Source: Halieaceae bacterium
Lineage (GTDB): Bacteria > Pseudomonadota > Gammaproteobacteria > Pseudomonadales > Halieaceae
Assembly: GCA_018666295.1 (NCBI GenBank)
Contig: JABIZW010000127.1
Location: 1 to 9,846, forward strand
DNA: 9,846 nucleotides
Direction: 5' to 3'
The number at the start of each line of letters is the position of its first letter. Position 1 is the stretch's first letter. Both the position numbers and the translations under genes were made by a program. This document shows, piece after piece, positions 1-5,705 of the stretch. Under the pieces are notes generated by a model, which was not told the origin of the DNA, ran no database searches, and saw only the letters and a program-made list of their open reading frames with translations.

Positions 1-313
1 CAGCCGGTTCCGGTTTCTTGAACCCCAGTCCAATTTGTTGATCTCGACCGGCTATTCGAGAGCCCATGTCTTTGATGAGGATGGGCACACCGTAAAACGG
101 GCCGTCCGGGTTTGCACCGCTGGTGGACGGTGTCTCGATAACATCGTCAAAAAGCTCAATCACCGCATTGAGCGATGGGTTTTGAATGGAAACTGCGTCT
201 GCAAGTTGCGCCAACACTTCGGGTACTGACACGTCACCCTCATTGATGGATTGCGCTAATTCAGTGGCATCCAGACCAGACCAAGTATTCCAATCAAACG
301 GGTGATTCGCCAT
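1..313 (-). CDS. Amidase signature family hydrolase, N-terminal part (cut by left edge)
   Basis: The minus strand reads from an ATG at 313-311 to the window edge without a stop, giving 104 codons. The protein begins MANHPFDWNTWSGLDATEL and carries GPFYGVPILIKDMG at residues 71-84. This is the N-terminal hallmark of amidase-signature enzymes, in which the lysine of the IKD motif (K81 here) is the base of the Ser-cisSer-Lys triad. The two serines and the glycine-rich core lie beyond the window. The start is supported by an AGGAG at 321-325, seven bases upstream. Such enzymes hydrolyse amide bonds. The wording around the lysine recalls GatA-like and 6-aminohexanoate-cyclic-dimer-hydrolase-like amidases, but the substrate cannot be read from this fragment. 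There is no signal peptide, so it is probably cytoplasmic. It is transcribed divergently from the carotenoid oxygenase. Confidence 0.8.
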   Translation of the reverse strand, partial: MANHPFDWNTWSGLDATELAQSINEGDVSVPEVLAQLADAVSIQNPSLNAVIELFDDVIETPSTSGANPDGPFYGVPILIKDMGSRIAGRDQQIGLGFKKPEPA

Positions 314-498
314 TACCAGACTCCTACGCAGTCGTTCATCGTTTAAATCGTCCGTCAGGCTATCACCATTAACGGGACAAAACGTGGGTATGGCATCTAA
401 GAGCGTGTGCGGCGAATGTGAGATGGGTGTTAAGAATGACTACTCTCACTCCTGCAACTTGAGTATCGTTTGTTTATTACCGACGTTGAGAACAATAC
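314..498. other. Divergent intergenic region, amidase / carotenoid oxygenase
   Basis: These 185 bases separate two divergent genes and should hold both promoters. I could not place a convincing -35/-10 pair on either strand. The only structure noticed is an inverted repeat GTGAGA (418-423) / TCTCAC (444-449) with a 20-base spacer. It could be an operator but is short enough to be chance. No small gene with a ribosome binding site was found. Confidence 0.5.
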
Positions 499-1905
499 AT
501 GGCCGCTTCGCTCCCAAATCATCCACAACTCCGAGGAAATTACGCCCCTATTAATTTTGAGGCGTCTTATAACGATCTTGTTATTGAAGGCACGGTGCCG
601 ACTGATTTATCAGGGTCCTTATACCGAATTGGGCCGAACCCCAAGTTTGTGAAAGGTGCCTACCACTGGTTTTTTGGCACGGGCATGGTGCACGCGTTTC
701 ACGTTGAAGACGGTCGGGTCGACTACGTTAATCGGTGGGTGCGGACGCCGAAGTTTGAGCGAGAAACTGAGCTTGGGCATGGCTTGAGCTTGGAAATGTC
801 GATTAATAAAGCAACGGGTCAGATCGAGAGTCATCGACGAAACGGTGTTGCCAATACCCATATTGTGACGCACGGCGAGCACTTACTCGCGCTTGAAGAA
901 GGAAGCCATCCCTTCAGCATTGAACCCACCTCGCTGGCATCCTCCGGTTATGGTCATTACGCCGACGGTATCGATGGCGCCATGACGGCCCACCCTAAAG
1001 TCGATCCTGAAACGGGCGAGTTGCACGGCTTCGGGTACATGACGGATCATTTTGGCAGCAACACCATGACCTATCACGTCATCGATAAAAGGGGGCGCAC
1101 AGTGCGCTCGGATACCTTCAAAGCACCCTATGCTGCGATGGTGCACGATTTTATGATCACGCGTGACTACGTGTTGTTTCCTGTATTTCCACTGACTTGC
1201 GATCTGAGTCGCATCGATAAATTCGGATTTCCCTTTGCGTTTGATGGTCAGGCAGGGGCCTATATTGGCGTTCTTGCCAGAGGAGCGAACGTCTCAACGA
1301 TTCAGTGGATTGAGGCCCCTAGCCGCTATATTTTTCACTACCTCAATGCATGGAACGACGGGACGCGCGTGACCTTTGACGCAATCGACTTTCCCGTTGC
1401 ACCGAACTTCCCAAACGTGGATGGCAGCATTCCTGCACATGCCGATGCGCAAGGTAAGCTGACGCGCTGGACCCTCGATGTGAAAACAGGCGCCATCGAC
1501 CGTCACAGAACATTGGATGTGGCGTCGGAGTTCCCTCGTATTGACGACCGATTTACAGCGGCAAGACATCGTCACGGGTACATCGCAGCAGCCTCAAAAC
1601 GCGCGAAAGGTGACGGTGGGCTGTTCCATGAGATCACGCATTTTGACTACGAGACGGGCAACGCTCAAACGTGGGATGCGGGCTTTGGTAACGGGGTATC
1701 CGAGCCGGTGTTTGTTGAAGCGCATGGCGATGCGAAAGAGGGCGAAGGGTGGTTACTTGCGACGGTCTATGACCCTCACTCGTCGACCTCTTCCATGGTG
1801 ATTCTCGATGCAGAGCGGGTCGAGGAGGGTCCAGTGGCCACCGCCAAGTTAGATCACCGAATACCTTACGGATTTCATGGAAGTTGGCGCCAAAAAAAGC
1901 GTTAA
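499..1905 (+). CDS. Carotenoid cleavage oxygenase family protein (RPE65/CCD type)
   Basis: This 468-residue protein is a seven-bladed beta-propeller Fe(II) oxygenase that splits a carbon-carbon double bond with O2. The family hallmarks appear in order: GSLYRIGPNP (39-48), HWFFGTGMVHAFH (56-68), TAHPKVDPETGEL (163-175), VHDFMITRDYVLFP (215-228), FHYLNAWNDG (279-288) and PYGFHGSW (456-463). The four iron ligands are predicted as H165, H216, H280 and H460, so the enzyme looks intact. Length is normal for bacterial members. The ATG at 499 is the first start after an in-frame stop at 487-489; the upstream GAGAA is a weak ribosome binding site. No signal peptide is seen. Substrates in the family include carotenoids, apocarotenoids and lignostilbenes. 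The position where lignostilbene enzymes carry a phenol-binding Lys appears to be Glu (ALEE, 131-134), which leans toward a (apo)carotenoid substrate. It lies 95 bases before the Fe/2-oxoglutarate oxygenase on the same strand. Confidence 0.92.
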   Translation: MAASLPNHPQLRGNYAPINFEASYNDLVIEGTVPTDLSGSLYRIGPNPKFVKGAYHWFFGTGMVHAFHVEDGRVDYVNRWVRTPKFERETELGHGLSLEMSINKATGQIESHRRNGVANTHIVTHGEHLLALEEGSHPFSIEPTSLASSGYGHYADGIDGAMTAHPKVDPETGELHGFGYMTDHFGSNTMTYHVIDKRGRTVRSDTFKAPYAAMVHDFMITRDYVLFPVFPLTCDLSRIDKFGFPFAFDGQAGAYIGVLARGANVSTIQWIEAPSRYIFHYLNAWNDGTRVTFDAIDFPVAPNFPNVDGSIPAHADAQGKLTRWTLDVKTGAIDRHRTLDVASEFPRIDDRFTAARHRHGYIAAASKRAKGDGGLFHEITHFDYETGNAQTWDAGFGNGVSEPVFVEAHGDAKEGEGWLLATVYDPHSSTSSMVILDAERVEEGPVATAKLDHRIPYGFHGSWRQKKR

Positions 1906-1924
1906 ATTCAGTCACAAAAAGCCA

Positions 1925-1953
1925 TTGATTTATCGAAGATATTGGTTTTTTAT
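1925..1953 (+). promoter_or_regulatory. Possible sigma-70-like promoter before the oxygenase pair
   Basis: TTGATT (1925-1930) and TTTTAT (1948-1953) are separated by 17 bases, each matching the consensus at four of six positions. Transcription would begin near 1960, close to the inverted repeats of the leader. This is a by-eye match in an AT-rich gap and may be chance. Read-through from the upstream gene is the alternative, since no terminator was seen after 1905. Confidence 0.3.
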
Positions 1954-1954
1954 G

Positions 1955-1996
1955 GTCTCGTAAGCGAGGCGTCAGAGCCTCGCCGCAGCACGAGGA
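1955..1996 (+). promoter_or_regulatory. Alternately pairing leader segments ahead of the oxygenase pair
   Basis: Four short segments pair in overlapping ways. GTCTCG (1955-1960) can pair with CGAGGC (1965-1970), with one G-U, across a UAAG loop. GCGAGGC (1964-1970) pairs perfectly over seven bases with GCCTCGC (1977-1983) across a six-base loop. CCTCG (1978-1982) can pair with CGAGG (1991-1995), which contains the Shine-Dalgarno bases of the next gene. The 1-2/3-4 state would hide the ribosome binding site and the 2-3 state would free it. No U-tract follows, so a Rho-independent terminator is unlikely. The same symmetry could instead be a DNA operator. The complementarity is seen directly; a regulatory role is inferred. 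Confidence 0.4.
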
Positions 1997-2000
1997 AAAA

Positions 2001-3086
2001 ATGATGGTGACGGCGACTAAGAATGCGTTGCATCTTGACTTTCAATGGCCTGACGGCGGCGACTTCTCTGCCCCGGTTTTGTGGCTGCGAGATGTCTGCC
2101 CCTGCTCTTCATGTCGCGTCACCCAAACCCAAGAAAAAAGATTTCATCTTGCCTCGCTCGATTGCGTTGTCGCCGAGGCGATAGACCCTACTCAGGAAGG
2201 TGTCACTATTGGTTGGGGGGATGGTCATACGAGTTACTATCCCAGAGCATTTTTAGAGGCGACTCACGCGCGCATCACGCCCACATGGAAGCCGTGGTGC
2301 GAGGACTACTTTCCCAATTGCTATGACTTCTTGGCCTTTCAGTCAGATGATGACTGTGCGACATCGGCGATCACCGAATTTTTGACGTCCGGAGTGTTAT
2401 TACTCGGCGCCGCTGGACATGAAGACGGCACGCTTGAGCGGCTCTCTGAGCGTCTGGGTCCCGTTCGTGAGGTGTTATTTGAGCGCATCCATAATGTCAA
2501 AGTCGACCCTAATGGTTACAATGTGGCGCACACGAGTCTGGCACTGCCCCCCCACAATGATTTCGCCAGTTACTCCTGGCCGCCCAGTGTCCAAGCGCTT
2601 CATATGCTCGTCAATGAAGCCGTCGGTGGAAACTCGACGATTCTCGACGGCTGGGGGGTACTGGAGGGCTTTAGGCGAGATGATCCCGAGGCATTTGACG
2701 TGTTGTGCCGGGTTCCGGTTCCGTTTCGCGAGTTTGATGAGCACAACGAGACCTACGCTTGTGAGCCGATTGTGCAACTTAATGCCCGAGGCCAGGTCGT
2801 TATTTTCCGGTATTCAAATCAGTTAATGCAGGTTATGGATCATCAAGACCCTGAAACAGCGGCGTTTTACGACGCTTATTACGCGTTGAGCCGGCGGCTT
2901 GTTTCTACGGACTTGTCGCGAAGCTTTAGACTGGAGGGCGGACAAATTTTAGTCGTTGCCAGCCATCGTATTTTGCACGGTCGAGAAGCGATCGAGAGCA
3001 GTGGAAACCGCCATTTACAAGACGCCTATTTTGAGCATGATAACGTGCGTAACCGTTTAACCGTGCTGGCGAGATCACATGACTGA
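2001..3086 (+). CDS. tmpA: GBBH-like Fe(II)/2-oxoglutarate oxygenase, probable TmpA-type
   Basis: This 361-residue protein has the two-domain build of gamma-butyrobetaine hydroxylases. The N-terminal domain carries a zinc site predicted from CPCSSC (C33, C35, C38) and H76. The C-terminal TauD/TfdA jelly roll has iron ligands H185 and D187 (LPPHNDF) and H326 (SHRILHGRE), with R337 in NRHLQDAYFEHD as the likely 2-oxoglutarate-binding arginine. Y191 and W193 just after the HxD could help hold a trimethylammonium group. The enzyme should hydroxylate an aliphatic substrate using O2 and 2-oxoglutarate in the cytoplasm. Its stop overlaps the start of an HD-domain oxygenase, the pairing known for TmpA/TmpB, where TmpA makes the 1-hydroxy form of 2-(trimethylammonio)ethylphosphonate. 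The family call is firm; TmpA is inferred largely from the partner. GAGGA (1992-1996) lies 4 bases before ATG 2001 and 7 before ATG 2004, so translation may start at the second ATG. Confidence 0.85.
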   Translation: MMVTATKNALHLDFQWPDGGDFSAPVLWLRDVCPCSSCRVTQTQEKRFHLASLDCVVAEAIDPTQEGVTIGWGDGHTSYYPRAFLEATHARITPTWKPWCEDYFPNCYDFLAFQSDDDCATSAITEFLTSGVLLLGAAGHEDGTLERLSERLGPVREVLFERIHNVKVDPNGYNVAHTSLALPPHNDFASYSWPPSVQALHMLVNEAVGGNSTILDGWGVLEGFRRDDPEAFDVLCRVPVPFREFDEHNETYACEPIVQLNARGQVVIFRYSNQLMQVMDHQDPETAAFYDAYYALSRRLVSTDLSRSFRLEGGQILVVASHRILHGREAIESSGNRHLQDAYFEHDNVRNRLTVLARSHD

Positions 3087-3627
3087 AGTTTCCTTTACCC
3101 AGATGAAAGACGGCACTCAAGCCGACTATCAAATGTTGGAGCAACTTGAGACTGACCACATTCAAGGCCTGCCTGATCGAGTTATGACTGCATTGGCGGC
3201 GCTTTCCAACGGGCTGGCCGGCTATAAGATTGACCGACTTCAACATTCGCTGCAGACCGCGACACGTGCGCAAGCAGATGGCGCCAGCATCGACTGGATT
3301 GTCGCTGCGCTGGTTCACGATATCGGTGACGACTTAGCGCCGTTGAGTCACTCCGAATTTGCCGCAGCATTGCTCAAGCCGTTTGTCAGCGAGGAAATTG
3401 TTTGGGTGATTGAAAAGCACGGTCTCTTCCAAGCGTACTATTACGCACACCACACCGGTGGTGATCGCCACGCTCGGGACAAGTACAAAGGACACCCACA
3501 CTACGAGCGTTGCGTACACTTTTGCGAGGTTTGGGATCAAGCGTCCTTTGATCCCGCCTACCCGACGCGACCGCTTGCGTACTTTGAACCCATGGTGCGT
3601 GAGGTGTTTTCAAGATCCATGCGCTAA
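3079..3627 (+). CDS. tmpB: HD-domain mixed-valent diiron oxygenase, probable TmpB-type
   Basis: The 182-residue protein is a compact HD-domain enzyme. Predicted metal ligands in order are H56 (RLQHSLQ), H80-D81 (VHDIGDD), H91 (SHSEF), H114 (EKHGLF) and D153 (VWDQASFDP). This H...HD...H...H...D pattern supports two irons, as in PhnZ, TmpB and myo-inositol oxygenase. The RLQHSLQTA segment resembles the QLEHSLQCA segment of PhnZ as I recall it. In PhnZ and TmpB the diiron centre uses O2 to oxidatively cleave the C-P bond of a 1-hydroxyphosphonate; TmpB releases glycine betaine and phosphate. The ATG lies inside the previous gene (ATGACTGA, 3079-3086), so translation is probably coupled. DGTQADY (11-17) precedes the core; Y17 may belong to an N-terminal lid, but I cannot verify that. 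A phosphohydrolase role, the usual automatic label for HD domains, is less likely given the oxygenase partner. The substrate is unproven. Confidence 0.82.
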   Translation: MTEVSFTQMKDGTQADYQMLEQLETDHIQGLPDRVMTALAALSNGLAGYKIDRLQHSLQTATRAQADGASIDWIVAALVHDIGDDLAPLSHSEFAAALLKPFVSEEIVWVIEKHGLFQAYYYAHHTGGDRHARDKYKGHPHYERCVHFCEVWDQASFDPAYPTRPLAYFEPMVREVFSRSMR

Positions 3628-3665
3628 TTGGCGATCGGTGTTCATTGCCGCACTGCCTTGCTCTC

Positions 3666-3709
3666 ACGCCACAGTGACTTCAAACTGTATTGTTCACACA
3701 AAGTGGCGT
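3666..3709 (+). repeat. Inverted repeat just upstream of moeA
   Basis: ACGCCAC (3666-3672) and GTGGCGT (3703-3709) are perfect complements across 30 bases. The right arm ends four bases before the moeA ATG, over the region where a ribosome binding site is expected. An inner ACAGT (3671-3675) / ACTGT (3684-3688) pair overlaps the left arm. The long loop makes a stable hairpin doubtful. It does not resemble a Moco riboswitch, which is much larger. Confidence 0.3.
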
Positions 3710-3713
3710 CATC

Positions 3714-4988
3714 ATGATCAGCTTTTCTGAGGCTCAAGACAGCATTCGAATACTCTGTGAGGACTGGTTAAAAGATCAGCCACCGACACCAGAACGTGTC
3801 CCCTTGATCGAAGGGCTTGGCCGCTATTTGACGGAAGATCTCGTTGCACCGTTGGACCTGCCCCTAAACGATGTCTCAGCAATGGACGGCTACGCACTTT
3901 GCGCGCAAAAAAACGAGCTCTCCATCACCGTTTCGCAGCGGTACAAACTGATTGGGGAGTCACGAGCGGGGTTGCCCTATGCGGGGCGGCCGCTGGCTCC
4001 CGGCGAGTGCATCCGGATTTTTACCGGTGCGGTGGTTCCGCCGTCGAGCGATACGGTTGTCATCCAAGAAAACGTGGCGCCCGTCGAACCTAATTTAATC
4101 GAAATTCAAGCGCCCGCTGACGTGGGGTCCAATATACGCCGGCAAGGCGAAGAGATTTGTAAGGGCGCTTATTTGGCGCGGGCAGGGGAACAAGTGACGC
4201 CGAATAAGGTGCCGCTCCTCGCCAGTCAGGGACTCGCGGACGTAACCGTTCGACGGCCCTTGCGTATCGCGATTTTTGCAACTGGTGATGAACTCAAAAA
4301 ACCGGGTGAGATACTGGGTGCTGGTGATATTTTTGAGAGTAATCGGCTGTCGATCCATGCAGTCCTTCACCAGTACCCTGTTGAGCTGATCGACCTTGGG
4401 GTGATTGAGGATACCCCTGAGGCCATTGCGGCGTGCTTGCGCGCTGCTGCGCTCGCTGCAGATCTAGTCATAAGCAGTGGCGGAGTTTCAGTAGGTGACT
4501 ATGACTTTGTTCGATCATGCGTGGAGTCAATGGGCGTACTCACCCACTACAGAGTGGCGATGAAGCCCGGTAAGCCCGTCTGTTTTGGACATCTCGATCA
4601 ACCCGATGGGGGTCGGGCCCTGTTCTTTGGTTTGCCGGGTAACGCCGTCTCGTCGTTTGTTGTGATGACTGAGCTCTACCTTCCGGTCATTCAGTTACTG
4701 ATCAGTGGCAATGATGTTGGAGATCCGGCGCAACAACTGGCGATTGTTGATGCTGATATTAAACGACGTCCGGGTCGGCTTGAGTTTCAGCGAGGGGTTC
4801 TGAGGCGTGAGGTGCCTGATTCGAGTCCTCCGCAATGGCGAGTGAGCGCTTTTTCGAGTCAAGACTCACACCGCGTGTTGGGACTCGCACAGGCGAACTG
4901 CACGATCCGAATTCCTGCAGATGTGGCGCACATTCGGGCGGGCACAGAGGTTGTGGTTTCTGTTTTTCCTTGGTGCGGCGGTGTTTAG
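3714..4988 (+). CDS. moeA: Molybdopterin molybdotransferase MoeA
   Basis: MoeA inserts molybdate into adenylylated molybdopterin to form molybdenum cofactor, acting as a cytoplasmic dimer. From ATG 3714 the protein is 424 residues, normal for the family. Visible signatures are NDVSAMDGYAL (52-62), FTGAVVPPSSDTV (103-115), ATGDEL (189-194), ESN (208-210), SSGGVSVGDYDFV (254-266), MKPGKPVCFG (283-292) and FFGLPGNAVSSF (304-315), followed by the C-terminal domain with RPGRLEFQRG (352-361). An in-frame TTG at 3690 would add eight residues, but MISFSEAQ matches the usual MoeA start. No good Shine-Dalgarno sequence precedes ATG 3714. It follows the HD oxygenase after 86 bases and precedes mobA by 15 bases, so moeA-mobA is probably one operon. 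The cofactor is needed by nitrate, DMSO, xanthine and similar oxidoreductases, none of which lie in the window. Confidence 0.95.
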   Translation: MISFSEAQDSIRILCEDWLKDQPPTPERVPLIEGLGRYLTEDLVAPLDLPLNDVSAMDGYALCAQKNELSITVSQRYKLIGESRAGLPYAGRPLAPGECIRIFTGAVVPPSSDTVVIQENVAPVEPNLIEIQAPADVGSNIRRQGEEICKGAYLARAGEQVTPNKVPLLASQGLADVTVRRPLRIAIFATGDELKKPGEILGAGDIFESNRLSIHAVLHQYPVELIDLGVIEDTPEAIAACLRAAALAADLVISSGGVSVGDYDFVRSCVESMGVLTHYRVAMKPGKPVCFGHLDQPDGGRALFFGLPGNAVSSFVVMTELYLPVIQLLISGNDVGDPAQQLAIVDADIKRRPGRLEFQRGVLRREVPDSSPPQWRVSAFSSQDSHRVLGLAQANCTIRIPADVAHIRAGTEVVVSVFPWCGGV

Positions 4989-5003
4989 AGGGTTTAAAAA
5001 CGG

Positions 5004-5630
5004 ATGAATGCGCCTCGAATAGAGATTAAGTCGGTCGCGATATTGTCAGGCGGCGAGAGTCGTCGAATGGGCGTTGATAAGGCGATGCTCACGGTCGATG
5101 GTTTACCTTTGATTGAAAAGCAGGTGAGCAACGTGAGACGAGTCTTCGGTGATATCCGCGTGTTGATATGCTCAGGCTCGCGCCGATACCCCATTGTTGA
5201 TCACTACAACGTGACCTACCTTGATGATACTTTTCCTGCTGGAGGGCCTCTCGTTGGCATTGCGCAGGCGCTGCACTCGGCGTCACCTGAGGATGGCGAT
5301 GAGGGGCACGTACTCGTCATCCCTTGCGACACGCTTATAGCACCGGACGAGATTTATAAGGTGTTGTCCTCGATCCCACCAAAACCAGAGGGGGTGGTGT
5401 TTCTGCAGGGCCAGCGCGCGCATCCCCTGCACGGAATATATTCCACCGCACTGGCCGACGCCGCTTCAGCGTACTTGGCCAAAGGCGGTCGTTCCGTCAT
5501 GGGCTTTTTAGATGGAGTGGCCGTTAGGCACGTGAGCGCACCGGCAGGCTGGGAGTCCTGCCTTAACGTCAACTCAGAACCTGACTTCAAACTGGCGCTT
5601 GCGGCTTTTTTTAAGCTGACTGAGTCTTGA
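5004..5630 (+). CDS. mobA: Molybdenum cofactor guanylyltransferase MobA
   Basis: MobA transfers GMP from GTP to Mo-molybdopterin, giving the bis-MGD precursor used by DMSO-reductase-family enzymes. The 208-residue protein shows the nucleotidyltransferase loop LSGGESRRMGVDKAML (14-29), in which the family's conserved lysine is K26, then GPLVGIAQAL (81-90), the metal-site aspartate D109 in VIPCDT (105-110), HPLHGIY (140-146), GRSVMGFLD (162-170) and NVNSEPDF (188-195). This order and the length match the family; other nucleotidyltransferases such as MocA lack the C-terminal pattern. GAGGG at 4988-4992 lies 11 bases before the ATG, overlapping the moeA stop codon, so expression is probably coupled to moeA. 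The presence of MobA implies at least one bis-MGD enzyme elsewhere in the genome. Confidence 0.93.
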   Translation: MNAPRIEIKSVAILSGGESRRMGVDKAMLTVDGLPLIEKQVSNVRRVFGDIRVLICSGSRRYPIVDHYNVTYLDDTFPAGGPLVGIAQALHSASPEDGDEGHVLVIPCDTLIAPDEIYKVLSSIPPKPEGVVFLQGQRAHPLHGIYSTALADAASAYLAKGGRSVMGFLDGVAVRHVSAPAGWESCLNVNSEPDFKLALAAFFKLTES

Positions 5631-5632
5631 GG

Positions 5633-5660
5633 GCACCGTAGACGGTGCGCAGACGCTGCG
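5633..5660 (+). repeat. Two tandem short inverted repeats after mobA
   Basis: GCACCG (5633-5638) and CGGTGC (5643-5648) pair across TAGA. Directly after, CGCAG (5648-5652) and CTGCG (5656-5660) pair across ACG, the two hairpins sharing one base. No U-tract follows on either strand, so this is not a classical terminator. It could slow or end transcription by another route, protect mRNA ends, or be chance. A TATAGT (5669-5674) downstream may be a -10 element for the next gene, but no good -35 sits at the right distance. Confidence 0.4.
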
Positions 5661-5693
5661 AAACAATCTATAGTAGGGCGTGAATCATTGCGC

Positions 5694-5698
5694 AGGAG
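5694..5698 (+). promoter_or_regulatory. Ribosome binding site that selects the aminotransferase start
   Basis: AGGAG lies one base before ATG 5700 and seven bases before ATG 5706. Only the second spacing is workable. Starting at 5706 gives MKRRDFL, a clean twin-arginine N-terminus. Confidence 0.65.
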
Positions 5699-5705
5699 TA
5701 TGAGG

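Noticed and set aside
35..229. 64-codon plus-strand open frame at the left edge
   Set aside because: The minus strand here encodes the amidase N-terminus with the catalytic lysine motif and a good ribosome binding site.
1964..1983. Rho-independent terminator for the carotenoid oxygenase gene
   Set aside because: The stem is perfect, but no U-run follows on the plus strand and none follows on the minus strand either.
2419..2826. 135-codon open frame on the plus strand inside the 2OG oxygenase gene
   Set aside because: It is a different frame of a gene whose iron and zinc motifs are intact, and its translation has no family signature.
2926..3318. 130-codon open frame on the minus strand
   Set aside because: It is antisense to the overlapping junction of the two oxygenase genes and is explained by their codon pattern.
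3628..3713. Molybdenum cofactor riboswitch or ModE site before moeA
   Set aside because: The gap is too short for the known Moco RNA and contains no ModE-like palindrome; only one long-loop inverted repeat is seen.
3690..3713. Upstream TTG start for moeA adding eight residues
   Set aside because: The ATG at 3714 gives the usual MoeA N-terminus, and the TTG has no ribosome binding site.
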